Part shown: piece by piece, positions 51,174 through 59,565 of the stretch
Position numbering within the stretch: the stretch's first letter is position 1
Layout: the number at the start of each line of letters is the position of its first letter
Assembly (NCBI GenBank): GCA_964561605.1
Contig: CAZLQD010000010.1
Span: forward strand, 1 to 64,000
Reading direction: 5' to 3'
DNA from: JALUZX01 sp964561605
GTDB taxonomy: Bacteria > Planctomycetota > UBA1135 > JALUZX01
DNA: 64,000 nucleotides
Position numbers and translations under genes: made by a program
Notes under the pieces: generated by a model
Seen by the model: only the letters and a program-made list of their open reading frames with translations
What the model was told of the DNA's origin: nothing
The model's database searches: none

Positions 51174-52081
51174 GCCCGCAACACCTCCCGGACCGCCTCC
51201 CGCAGGTCCGCCAGGGCGGCTTTACGGTCCTGCGGGTCGGCGAGTCTCTTCCGGATCGCCCAGCGCTCCTCCCAGGCCCGCTCCAGGACGAGGAGTTTCA
51301 GCAAGGGTCCGACCCAGGAACCGTACCACTTCCTGTAGTAGGCGAGCCGGTCCAGTTGCCACTGGACGGCCATCCTACCATACCGGCTCGTGCTCGCCCC
51401 TCCCAGGTGAACCACCTCGGAGGAGGGAAGGTAGCGGATCTTCCTTCCCCCGGCCCGGATCCTCCTGCATAGGTCCACGTCGTTGAAGAAGAGGAAGAGT
51501 CCGGGATCCATTCCCCCCATGGCCAGGTAGTCCTTCCTTCCCAGGACAAGGCAGGTCCCCGGCGGCTGGTCCACGTCCCTGGGGGAGAGGTGGTCGAAGC
51601 CTCTCATGTAGTACCGGTCCTGGATCCACTTCCCAGGGGGAAAGCGGGAGAGGAAATTGTCGAAGGTCAGGGCCGTGAGAAGGCCGGGGAAGTTCATGCA
51701 GGCCCTCTGGACCTCACCGCCGGGCCCCACGAGCTTCGGTGCGGCGGCACCGTATTCGGGATTCTCCTCCAGGAAGGACACCAGCCCCTCCAGGGCGCCC
51801 GGCCGGACCCGGGTATCGCTCCCGAGGAGGCAGAGCCACCTTCCCCGGGCCCTGGAAGCGCCCAGGTTGTTCCCGGCGGCGTAACCCAGGTTCTTCCCTG
51901 CCCGGAAGAGGCGGACCCATGGAAATTCCTCCTCCACCATCCCGGCGGTGCCGTCCCTGGAATCCTGCTCCACCAGGACCACCTCCCCCAGGGAATGGAT
52001 CCCCGCCTCCTCCAGGGCGGCCAGGCAGGAGCGGACCAGCTCCCGGGTATTCCAGGAAAGGACCACCACCGAGAGATCCAC
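51170..52081 (-). CDS. GT2 family glycosyltransferase
   Basis: 303 residues from the GTG at 52081, three bases after the preceding gene. MDLSVVVLSWNTRELVRSCL, LVEQDSRDGTAGMV, GYAAGNNLGASRARGRWLCLLGSDTRV and GLFLFFNDVDLCRRI are classic rhamnosyl/glucosyl GT2 stretches. It probably adds one residue to the glycan handled by the neighbouring Wzt/Wzm exporter. Confidence 0.92.
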   Translation of the reverse strand: MDLSVVVLSWNTRELVRSCLAALEEAGIHSLGEVVLVEQDSRDGTAGMVEEEFPWVRLFRAGKNLGYAAGNNLGASRARGRWLCLLGSDTRVRPGALEGLVSFLEENPEYGAAAPKLVGPGGEVQRACMNFPGLLTALTFDNFLSRFPPGKWIQDRYYMRGFDHLSPRDVDQPPGTCLVLGRKDYLAMGGMDPGLFLFFNDVDLCRRIRAGGRKIRYLPSSEVVHLGGASTSRYGRMAVQWQLDRLAYYRKWYGSWVGPLLKLLVLERAWEERWAIRKRLADPQDRKAALADLREAVREVLRA

Positions 52082-52084
52082 GGC

Positions 52085-53215
52085 CTACACCCTCTCGAAG
52101 GACCAGGTTCCCAGGTACCTGGGCTCCCCGCCGGAAACGTCCAGTCCCCTCAGGAAATACCTGGAGGGCCCGAAGGCCTCCCAGCAACGGGGAGAGGGTG
52201 TCCAGCGGTCGCCTTCCCCGAATATGGCCCCCGCCATGAAGAAACCCGGGTCCTGGGTGAGCTCCAGGAGGAAGGAGGCGCACCTCCTTCGGAGCGCGAT
52301 CGTGGGAGGCCCCGGGACCTTTCCCAGGTCGACGATGAAGTCCATCGGCCTGTGGAGGAAGCGCTCGGCGAAGGAGGAGAAGATGAGGGCCCGGGACCAG
52401 TCCGCCACGATCCGCCCCAGGGAGCCGTAGTATTTCTCCAGGAACCTCCTCCGGGAGACCCAGTAACGGCCCAGGGCCGATTCCCCCTCGGTGATCCCCG
52501 ACCGGTTGAAGAAGTGGACCACCTGGGAGGAGGGAACGTGGAGAAGGCTGTACCCGGCCGCCCGAAGGCGGCGGAACCAGTCGGTGGCCTCGAAGTAGAG
52601 GGGATAGCGCTCGTCCATGCCCCCCGTCTCGAGGAAGACCTCCCGGCGGAAGGCCACGCATCCTCCCGAGAGGGTCTCCACCTCCAGGGGGGAGCGGGCC
52701 CGCCAGACGGGAAGGGCCGCCCGGGTCCGGGCCAGGGAGTAGGCCCGGTTCGCCGCCCCCGAGAGGTGGGCCAGGGTCTGAAAGAGGGACTCCCACAGGG
52801 AGGGCGGGATGTTCGGAGGAAACCGGATGGTCCGGGCCTCGTCCCACCAGGTCGTGGGCCCGGCGGCCCCCACTCGGGCCGCCCCGTCCCCCGTCACGGC
52901 CTCGAGGAGGGGGGGCAGCGAACCGGCCAGGAACTTCACGTCCGGGTTGACCAGGAGGATCACCTCGCCCCGGCTCTCCCTGAAGGCCCTGTTTACGCCG
53001 CAGGCGTAGCCGGAATTCCACCCCATGTCGATCCACAGGGCCCCCAGTCCCTCCAGGGCCTTCCTCCAGGGCTCCTGGTCCATGGGGGAGGCGTTGTCCA
53101 CAACGACCATCTCGAGGTCCACCCCCGAACGGCCCCCCTCCTCGAGGAGGCTCCGGGCGCACTGCTCCAGGTAGGCCCCGCTGTTGTAGTTGACGAAGAG
53201 GACCGAGACCTTCAT
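52085..53215 (-). CDS. GT2 family glycosyltransferase
   Basis: 376 residues. It starts MKVSVLFVNYNSGAYLEQC with VVDNASP, NSGYACGVNRAF, VILLVNPDVKF and CVAFRREVFLETGGMDERYPLYFEATDWFRRL. Residues 310-376 extend past the usual GT2 core. It overlaps the Wzt gene by four bases (ATGA) and precedes the second GT2. Likely an O-antigen-like chain-building enzyme. Confidence 0.92.
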   Translation of the reverse strand: MKVSVLFVNYNSGAYLEQCARSLLEEGGRSGVDLEMVVVDNASPMDQEPWRKALEGLGALWIDMGWNSGYACGVNRAFRESRGEVILLVNPDVKFLAGSLPPLLEAVTGDGAARVGAAGPTTWWDEARTIRFPPNIPPSLWESLFQTLAHLSGAANRAYSLARTRAALPVWRARSPLEVETLSGGCVAFRREVFLETGGMDERYPLYFEATDWFRRLRAAGYSLLHVPSSQVVHFFNRSGITEGESALGRYWVSRRRFLEKYYGSLGRIVADWSRALIFSSFAERFLHRPMDFIVDLGKVPGPPTIALRRRCASFLLELTQDPGFFMAGAIFGEGDRWTPSPRCWEAFGPSRYFLRGLDVSGGEPRYLGTWSFERV

Positions 53216-54456
53216 GAACCGCCCTCGAGGCCCTGATAGGGCGAGGCCACGGGGATGTCCTCCACCCGCCAGGTATGCTCCTGGGGATAGAGGCCGGCCG
53301 CCCGCCGCCGGTTGCGGACGGTCAGGTTGTTCTCCGTCAGGTACTGGTGATACCTGTGGATTCCCTTTCCATCCATCAGGTAGACGAACACCACGAAGTC
53401 GCCCTCCAGGAGGTTGAGCCTGGGAAGCTTCAAGGTGACCCGCCCCGCCTTTCCTCCCACCCGGACACCGTCCATCTCGGTGGTATGGGCGAAGGCCAGG
53501 ACCGTATCCGTTCTGGTGAACCCGATACCCACGCAGAGCTCCACGGGAGGATCCTGGTTCACGTATTCCACCACAACGTCCACCGGGTCCTCAGCGTAGA
53601 CCGTGGTGACCTGCTCCCCCGTGCGGGGGTCGGCCACCCAGGCCTTCTCCACCCTGGGGGCCTTCTTCCCTCCCAACCCGATGGGCCTGAGATCGCAGGC
53701 CTCGACGACGGTGTCCTTCTCGAGCCTGGCCTTCTGGAACTCGGCGTACTGGTTGGTCACGGAGACCGAGTCTCCCATGGCCTCGATCCGTCCGTCCTTG
53801 ATCCAGATCGCCTTTTCGCAGAGCTGGCGGACGTCGTAGAGGGAGTGGGAACAAAAGAGGATGGTCTTCCCCCGGCGTTTGAACTCCCAGATCTTGTCGA
53901 CGCACTTGCGCTGGAACTCCATGTCCCCCACGGCGAAGATCTCGTCGATGATGAGGACGTCCGGGTCCACCGAGACGGCCGTGGAGAAGCCCAGGCGCAT
54001 GACCATCCCCGAACTGTAGGTCCTGATGGGGGCGTCGATGAAGGCCTCCAGGCCTGAGAACTCCACGATCTCCCGGAACTTCTTCTCCACCTCCTTCCGG
54101 GAGAACCCCAGGATGGCGGCGTTCATGAAGATGTTCTCCCGGCCGCTGAAATCGGCGTGGAACCCGGCCCCCAACTCCAGGAGGCTGGCCACGGTCCCCC
54201 GGATGCTGTAGGAACCCTCCGTGGGAAAGGTGGTCCCCGAGAGGATCTTGAGCAAGGTCGACTTCCCGGCCCCGTTCTCCCCCACCAGGCCCAGGGCCGA
54301 ACCCCAGGGAACCTGGAGGTCGATCCCCCGAAGGGCCCAGACCTCCTTGTGGCGCCGGACCTTCCCCAGGGTCACCAGTTCGGCGATCCGGTCGTACGGA
54401 TTCGGGTAGATCCTGTATCGCTTCCCAAGGCCCCTGACCTCGACGGCGTTCTCCAT
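53212..54456 (-). CDS. wzt: Polysaccharide ABC transporter ATP-binding protein Wzt
   Basis: 414 residues. Walker A is GENGAGKST, the signature is YSSGMVMRLGF, Walker B is VLIIDEIFAVGD, and the switch His lies in FCSHSLYDV. The region after residue 255 is a beta-rich C-terminal domain of the Wzt type, which in some systems reads the chain end before export. It is encoded 4 bases after Wzm and overlaps the GT2 gene. It powers export of an O-antigen-like or teichoic-like polymer across the inner membrane. Confidence 0.92.
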   Translation of the reverse strand: MENAVEVRGLGKRYRIYPNPYDRIAELVTLGKVRRHKEVWALRGIDLQVPWGSALGLVGENGAGKSTLLKILSGTTFPTEGSYSIRGTVASLLELGAGFHADFSGRENIFMNAAILGFSRKEVEKKFREIVEFSGLEAFIDAPIRTYSSGMVMRLGFSTAVSVDPDVLIIDEIFAVGDMEFQRKCVDKIWEFKRRGKTILFCSHSLYDVRQLCEKAIWIKDGRIEAMGDSVSVTNQYAEFQKARLEKDTVVEACDLRPIGLGGKKAPRVEKAWVADPRTGEQVTTVYAEDPVDVVVEYVNQDPPVELCVGIGFTRTDTVLAFAHTTEMDGVRVGGKAGRVTLKLPRLNLLEGDFVVFVYLMDGKGIHRYHQYLTENNLTVRNRRRAAGLYPQEHTWRVEDIPVASPYQGLEGGS

Positions 54457-54460
54457 GGAC

Positions 54461-55381
54461 CTAGACCTCGTCGGCGAACCTTCGCTTCAGGAGGTTGAAG
54501 AAGAAGCAACCCAGGAAGAAGGCCGTGAGGGCCGGGAGGAGGCCGCCCGTCACCCCCGCCAGGGCGTCCGCCCAAGGGTGGTCGGTGATGCCGATGACCC
54601 CCCGGATGCCCAGGGAATAACTGTAGAAAGGATTGGCCTGGATCACCCCCTTCCACCGGGCGAGGAAGTCCGCTCCTCCTCCCCTGACCACGAAGTCGCT
54701 GTACCAGAAGATGGGGCTCACGAAGAACCAGAACAGGAGGATCACCGTGTAGATCTGGACGGTGTCCCTGAGAAAGACGTGGGCCGCCGCCAGGAAGAGG
54801 CCCACTCCCAGGGAGAAGAGGGCCACTTCGGCGACCAGGGGAATCACCAGGAGGAACTCCGGGCCGGGCCAGGTGATGGCAAGGGTGGAGGAGTCTACGA
54901 GGGCCCAGAGGGCCGATCCGGCGTAGACCACGAAGAGCCCCACACCGAAGACCACCAGGTTGACCAGGACCAGGGGAAGGGAGAGGAGCTCCGAGGGGAA
55001 GGCCACCTTCTGGATGAGATTCCCGTTGTCCACCACGATGGTGCAGGAACGCATGGTGGTTTCGGAAAAGAGCATCCAGATCAGGATCCCCGAGAAGAGG
55101 TAGAAGGAATACCAGCTCGCCGGGGCCCCGGGCTTGCCGCGCATGTTGAAGAGGAGTCCGAAGACAAGGTAGTAGGTGACGAAGAGAAAGACCGGGTGGA
55201 TCAGGACCCACCCCACACCCAGCAGGGAGCCCTTGAACCTGCCGAAGAGCTCCCGCCGGAAGGCGTTGGCCACCAGGTAACGGTGGCGGTAGACCTTCAC
55301 CGGGTAGGCCAGGGCCTCCGCCAGGGCGTCCCCCGCAACGTGTGTCCAGTGTCTCGCTTTGACTTCTTGGATCGACGTCAT
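54461..55381 (-). CDS. wzm: Polysaccharide ABC transporter permease Wzm
   Basis: 306 residues, longer than the classic 260. A 50-residue N-terminal cytoplasmic part (YPVKVYRHRYLVANAFRREL) precedes six helices. FKGSLLGVGWVLIHPVFLFVTY and DTVQIYTVILLFWFFVSPIFWY are the usual Wzm landmarks. It pairs with Wzt encoded just downstream. The start ATG has a 37-base gap from the previous gene. Confidence 0.92.
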   Translation of the reverse strand: MTSIQEVKARHWTHVAGDALAEALAYPVKVYRHRYLVANAFRRELFGRFKGSLLGVGWVLIHPVFLFVTYYLVFGLLFNMRGKPGAPASWYSFYLFSGILIWMLFSETTMRSCTIVVDNGNLIQKVAFPSELLSLPLVLVNLVVFGVGLFVVYAGSALWALVDSSTLAITWPGPEFLLVIPLVAEVALFSLGVGLFLAAAHVFLRDTVQIYTVILLFWFFVSPIFWYSDFVVRGGGADFLARWKGVIQANPFYSYSLGIRGVIGITDHPWADALAGVTGGLLPALTAFFLGCFFFNLLKRRFADEV

Positions 55382-55418
55382 CGAGCCATCCCCTTTCCCG
55401 GGGTCTTTCTCCCTCGTT

Positions 55419-55922
55419 TCATCGGTCCGGGAAAAGACTTCTCTTGGGGGGCTTTTCCCCGCCTTTCCAGGAACCTTGGAAATAACTCCTCAGCCTGGTG
55501 GCCACGTGGGTCTCGAAGAGGGCCTCGGCCCCCGGATCCTGGCCTCCATTCCCCCAGTCTTCGGGCCTGGGCGCGAAAGGGGCCTCCATGGACTCGTTCA
55601 CCTGGCGTTCCACGTAGAACTCGAGCCCCCGGACCTTCCCCTCCTCCCCGGGCTGGAGGCGGACGTGAAGCTTGAGGCGGTGTCCCTTCCCGAAGGGGGC
55701 CAGGCGCTCCTTCCAGAGGGTCACGATCTCCCCCCCCGAGGGATCGGATTCCATCCGGTCCACCTGGAAGTCGCAGGCCTCGGCCGAGGCCTCGGCCAGG
55801 AGGACCGCTTCCGCCCGGGGGAGAGGCTTGGGAAAGGGAATCTCCTTCCAGGAGGCCCCGGCGGCGCAACTCCCGAAGAGAAGGAAGATCCCGAGCAAGG
55901 CCCTTCGAAAAAGCAGGTTCAC
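55419..55922 (-). CDS. Small exported protein, probable lipoprotein
   Basis: 167 residues from a GTG at 55922 that overlaps the der stop (GTGA). The N-terminal hydrophobic part (LLGIFLLFGSCAAGAS) is a signal peptide, possibly a lipoprotein signal with Cys after GS. The remainder is strand-rich with an ATRLRSYFQG end and no motif I recognise. It is transcribed between der and wzm, so it may be an envelope partner of the glycan exporter. Confidence 0.6.
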   Translation of the reverse strand: MNLLFRRALLGIFLLFGSCAAGASWKEIPFPKPLPRAEAVLLAEASAEACDFQVDRMESDPSGGEIVTLWKERLAPFGKGHRLKLHVRLQPGEEGKVRGLEFYVERQVNESMEAPFAPRPEDWGNGGQDPGAEALFETHVATRLRSYFQGSWKGGEKPPKRSLFPDR

Positions 55923-57295
55923 CTCTTCCTCCTTCCTTTCCTCCCTTTCTTCTCCGGCTCCCGGGCGGGAAGTTCGACCTTCTCCCTGGACCTGAGGAGG
56001 ATCCTCAGGGGAACCTCCTTGAAGGGAAGGTCCCGGCGGAGCCTGTTCTGGAGGAAACGGAGATAGTCCTTGGAAAAGAGGCCCGGGTCGTTGACGAAGA
56101 GGACGATCGTCGGGGGAGCCACCTCGGGCTGGACGGCGTAGAAGATCTTCGGCGCCTTCGGCCCCCTCTTGGCCCTGGGGCTCACCGTGTCCATGGCCTC
56201 CCTGAGCACCCGGTTGAGTTCCCCCGTGGGAACCCTCAGGCGGGACTGGCGGAAGAGATCCCAGCAGAGCTCCAGGGTCTCGTCCACGTGGAACCCCTCC
56301 TTCACGGAGAAGAAGGAGATCGGCGCGAAGCTCAGGCCCGCCAGCTTGGTTCGGATGTATTCCTCCCAGTCTCCCGGCCGGGTCCTCTCCTTGGCCAGGT
56401 CCCACTTGGTCCCGGCGATGACCACGGGCTTGTAGTGGTCCACCAGGAACTTGGCCAGGCTCTGGTCCACCCGGGAGATGGGCTGGGTCAGGTCGAAGAG
56501 GAGGAGGGCCACGTCCGCCCGGAGAGCCGCCTTCTCGGCCCGTTTCATGGAGAAGAACTCCACCGCGTCCTGGACGGACCTCCTCTTGCGCAATCCCGCC
56601 GTGTCTATGGCAAGGAGCCTCTTCCCTCCTCTCTCGAAGAGCACGTCGACGGCGTCCCTCGTCGTGCCGGGAAGCTCGGATACGATCACCCGCTCCTCGC
56701 CGGCCAGGAAATTGATCAACGAGGACTTTCCGGCGTTCCGCTTGCCCAGGACGGCGATCTTCATCAGGGGTTCCAGGCTGGCCCGTTCCTCCCCCTCGGG
56801 AGGGAGGGCCTCCACGACCCTGTCCAGGAGTTCCGGGACACCGAAACCCTCCAGGGCCGAGACCAGGTGGGGCTCGCCGAAGCCGAGCTTCAGGAAGACC
56901 CCCGCCTCGGCCCGTGCGGCGGGCGATTCCGCCTTGTTCCCCACCAGGAAGACGGGCTTCCTGGACTTCCTGAGGAGGGCGGCCACCTCCTGGTCCATGG
57001 GGGTGAGCCCTTCCCGGGCGTCCACCAGGAAGAGAAGGAGGTCCGCCTCCAGGAAGGCCGCCTGGATCTGGCGTTCCACCTCCTCCTTGAGGAGGACCTC
57101 GTCGAACAGGCCGATCCCCCCGGTATCCATCACCTGGAAGGCCCGATCTCCATGCTCCACCAGGGCCGTCACCCTGTCCCGGGTCACCCCGGGCGTAGGC
57201 TCCACGATGGAGACCCGGCGCCGGGCCATCCGGTTCAACAAGCTCGATTTTCCCACATTGGGCCGGCCCACCAGGGCCACGACGGGAAAAGCCAT
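55919..57295 (-). CDS. der: Ribosome assembly GTPase Der (EngA)
   Basis: 458 residues with the tandem GTPase layout. Domain 1 (about 1-160) has GRPNVGKSS, DTGGIG and NKAE in place of the usual NKxD. Domain 2 (about 190-360) has GKRNAGKSS, DTAGL and TKWD. A KH-like C-terminal domain ends in a basic tail. Der is needed for 50S assembly. It is encoded 10 bases after a TPR lipoprotein gene and at the head of a run of envelope genes, which is an unusual place for it. Confidence 0.96.
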   Translation of the reverse strand: MAFPVVALVGRPNVGKSSLLNRMARRRVSIVEPTPGVTRDRVTALVEHGDRAFQVMDTGGIGLFDEVLLKEEVERQIQAAFLEADLLLFLVDAREGLTPMDQEVAALLRKSRKPVFLVGNKAESPAARAEAGVFLKLGFGEPHLVSALEGFGVPELLDRVVEALPPEGEERASLEPLMKIAVLGKRNAGKSSLINFLAGEERVIVSELPGTTRDAVDVLFERGGKRLLAIDTAGLRKRRSVQDAVEFFSMKRAEKAALRADVALLLFDLTQPISRVDQSLAKFLVDHYKPVVIAGTKWDLAKERTRPGDWEEYIRTKLAGLSFAPISFFSVKEGFHVDETLELCWDLFRQSRLRVPTGELNRVLREAMDTVSPRAKRGPKAPKIFYAVQPEVAPPTIVLFVNDPGLFSKDYLRFLQNRLRRDLPFKEVPLRILLRSREKVELPAREPEKKGRKGRRKR

Positions 57296-57304
57296 GAAGC
57301 GTAT

Positions 57305-58246
57305 CTACCTCTCTCCTACGACCAGGGGCGTCTTGCGCAAGGGCCGGGCCCGGCTCTCCAGGAGCTCCAGGCGGGAACGGGCCTCCTGGAGGTCCGGATC
57401 TAGCTGGACCGCCCGGAAGAGCCCCGAGAGGGCCTCCTCCTTCCGCCCCAACCCCTCCAGGATCAGGGCCCGGAGGAAATGGCCCTTGCCCACCCAGGGG
57501 TCCAGGGCCAGGGCCCGGTCGGCGAAGGATAGGGCCTCCTCGGCCTTTCCGGCCCGGAAGAGGCTCTCCGCCACGAGGAAGAAGGCCAGGGCGGAGCGGG
57601 GTTCCAACCGGGCCGCCTCCCGGTAGAGACGGGCCGCCTCGAGGAACCGCCCCTTCCTGTAGGGGGCCTCGGCCCGCCGGACCAATTCCGCCGCCCCCCT
57701 GCTCTCCAGGGGAGGATACTCCAGGACCTGGAAATACTCCCTCCTCAAGGGAGGCGGCTCGGGAAGGGAGAGGGGATGCTCCCCCAGGAGGAGGGCGCCC
57801 AGGTCCATGGGCTCCAGGCTCCCTTCCAGGAGGGGGCCCCAGTCCCCCCACTCCGTATCCAGGGTGAAGCGGAACCACTTGCCGGGGGAACATTCCACCT
57901 GGATGAAGAGCCTGGGCAGGGGATGGCCGTAGTAGACCTGGGGATGGGCGCCGTGGCGCCTGACCCGGAAGACCGTCTGGAACCGCCCGTCGGGGCCGGT
58001 CTTGACGAACCGGTAGAGGTTCTCGCCGGGAAGGCCGAAATCCTCCCTCTCCCCGGGGGAGAAGGGCCTGCTCCCCCTCTCCAGGTCCTTCAGGGACCGG
58101 GCCAGGTAGACGTCGCAGAAAGAGGCGGGCCTTCCGTCGGGCCCCAGGACCCGGCCCGTGACGACACAGTAGTCCGTGGAAGAGAAGGCGCACCCCCATC
58201 CCAGGAGGGCGGCCAAGAGGGGCAGGCTTTTCCAGATCGGGACCAT
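57305..58246 (-). CDS. TPR-containing probable lipoprotein
   Basis: 313 residues. A signal segment (SLPLLAALLGWGCAF) suggests a lipoprotein, though the site is imperfect. Residues 25-130 are a beta-rich domain with VTGRVLGPDGRPASFCDVYL, similar to carboxypeptidase-regulatory-like strands. Residues 195-300 contain three TPR-like helical pairs (RKGRFLEAARLYREAARLEP and relatives). It may assist an envelope complex. It is transcribed with der just downstream. Confidence 0.7.
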   Translation of the reverse strand: MVPIWKSLPLLAALLGWGCAFSSTDYCVVTGRVLGPDGRPASFCDVYLARSLKDLERGSRPFSPGEREDFGLPGENLYRFVKTGPDGRFQTVFRVRRHGAHPQVYYGHPLPRLFIQVECSPGKWFRFTLDTEWGDWGPLLEGSLEPMDLGALLLGEHPLSLPEPPPLRREYFQVLEYPPLESRGAAELVRRAEAPYRKGRFLEAARLYREAARLEPRSALAFFLVAESLFRAGKAEEALSFADRALALDPWVGKGHFLRALILEGLGRKEEALSGLFRAVQLDPDLQEARSRLELLESRARPLRKTPLVVGER

Positions 58247-58303
58247 AGGTTCTCCAGGGGCGGGATAGGGGAAGAGAACTCTAACGTCCCCGCCCCTGCC
58301 GGG

Positions 58304-58669
58304 CTACCCCAGGATGGCCTCCACCTTGGAGACCAGGGTCTCGGGCTCGATGGGCTTGTTCACCACCTCCACGACGGGCAGGTCCCTGTGGTCCAGGACT
58401 GCCCCCGAGGCCTGGGCGATGGCCGAGAGGAGGAGGATGGGCACGCCCATCTCCCCCAGTTCCCGGGCCAGGCGGATCCCTGTATCGGTCTCCTCCATCA
58501 TGATGTCCAGGATGACCAGGTCGGGCTTCTCCGCCTCCACGGCCTCCCTGGCACCGAAGGACTCGGTGAAGACCTTCACCTCCCACCCCTTGGTCTCCAG
58601 GACGGTCTTGCAGAAGATCCCCAGGTCGGGATCGTCGTCGAAGACCAGGATCTTTTTCTTCTTGCTCAT
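58304..58669 (-). CDS. Stand-alone response regulator receiver protein
   Basis: 121 residues, a single receiver domain: acidic pair D11-D12 (LVFDDDPD), phosphoacceptor near D55 (LVILDIMM), and the conserved Lys in VVNKPIEP. No output domain, so it likely acts through protein contacts, like CheY-type regulators. No histidine kinase is next to it. Upstream of its start is an 18-bp perfect palindrome (58687..58704), with AGGAG between palindrome and ATG. Confidence 0.9.
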   Translation of the reverse strand: MSKKKKILVFDDDPDLGIFCKTVLETKGWEVKVFTESFGAREAVEAEKPDLVILDIMMEETDTGIRLARELGEMGVPILLLSAIAQASGAVLDHRDLPVVEVVNKPIEPETLVSKVEAILG

Positions 58670-58686
58670 GAAACGTCGCTCCTGGC

Positions 58687-58704
58687 AAGGACCCTAGGGT
58701 CCTT
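58687..58704. promoter_or_regulatory. 18-bp perfect palindrome before the receiver gene
   Basis: AAGGACCCTAGGGTCCTT is fully self-complementary with no spacer and ends 18 bp before the start codon. It could be an operator or a leader hairpin. It does not match a known site I can name. Confidence 0.35.
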
Positions 58705-58812
58705 CCCGGCGTGTGTCAAAGACGGGACCGGCCCCGGAAGGGAGAGACCCGAACACGGTCCACCATAAGTTTCCTCCCGGAGAGGGACAACCCGGACCCG
58801 GCCTTCCCGGCC

Positions 58813-59565
58813 TCAAGGAAGACCGAGGATCCTGTGCAACTGGGGCAGGATCCTGAGGTCCCCGATCCTCCCGCTCCATCGCTCCGCCGCCGCGAGGCAT
58901 CGCTCCAGGGCCTCCCTCTCGGGGAGCCTTCCTCCCGGGGGGGTCAGGGGCTGGAGAACCGCCCGGGCCGAAGGGCAGAGGGACTCCAGGCCCTCCAGGG
59001 CCCGGTCGATTTCCTCCAGGGGGGAACTCCCCCCTACGACGATCTTCACGCACTTCTCGCCCTCCCAGGCATCCAGGATGGAGAGAAAGGCCCTGTGCCG
59101 CTCCCCCAGGTCCCGCCCCAGGAGGGAGGGGAGTTTCCAGTCCATGGAGACCCGGTCCAGCCCTGGAAGGAGGAGTTCCAGCGGGGCAGGATGGACCCCG
59201 GCCGTCTCCAGGTGGACGGAGAAGCCTCTCCCCTGCAACCCGGGAAGGAGCCCCTCGAGGAAGCCGGGCTGCTCCAGGGGCTCCCCACCCGTCAGGGAGA
59301 CCCACCGGGTCTTTCCCGAAGCGGTCGAGAGGACCAGTTCCGCCGCCCTCCCTGGGGAGATGGGATTCGCCTCCTTCTCTCCACCTGGCAGGAGGAGCTC
59401 CCCCGACCTCACCCAGGCCTCCCGTGTGTCGCACCAGGGACACTCCAGGGAACAGCCGGCCAGGCGGAGGAAGACCTCGAGGTTTCCCGCCCATGGCCCC
59501 TCGCCCTGGAGGGAGAGGAAGATCTCCCGGAGCCAACCCTCCCGGCCGGGCGCCACGGGTTTCAT
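58813..59565 (-). CDS. queE: 7-carboxy-7-deazaguanine synthase (radical SAM)
   Basis: 250 residues from the ATG at 59565, overlapping the aminotransferase stop (ATGA). The early SLQGEGPWAGNLEVFLRLAGC segment and the CSLECPWC cluster (C38, C42, C45; CxxxCxxC) bind the 4Fe-4S centre, and SLTGGEP binds SAM. QueE converts carboxy-tetrahydropterin to the deazaguanine base for queuosine. No queC, queD or queF lies in the window. It follows an aminotransferase gene in the same transcript. Confidence 0.92.
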   Translation of the reverse strand: MKPVAPGREGWLREIFLSLQGEGPWAGNLEVFLRLAGCSLECPWCDTREAWVRSGELLLPGGEKEANPISPGRAAELVLSTASGKTRWVSLTGGEPLEQPGFLEGLLPGLQGRGFSVHLETAGVHPAPLELLLPGLDRVSMDWKLPSLLGRDLGERHRAFLSILDAWEGEKCVKIVVGGSSPLEEIDRALEGLESLCPSARAVLQPLTPPGGRLPEREALERCLAAAERWSGRIGDLRILPQLHRILGLP

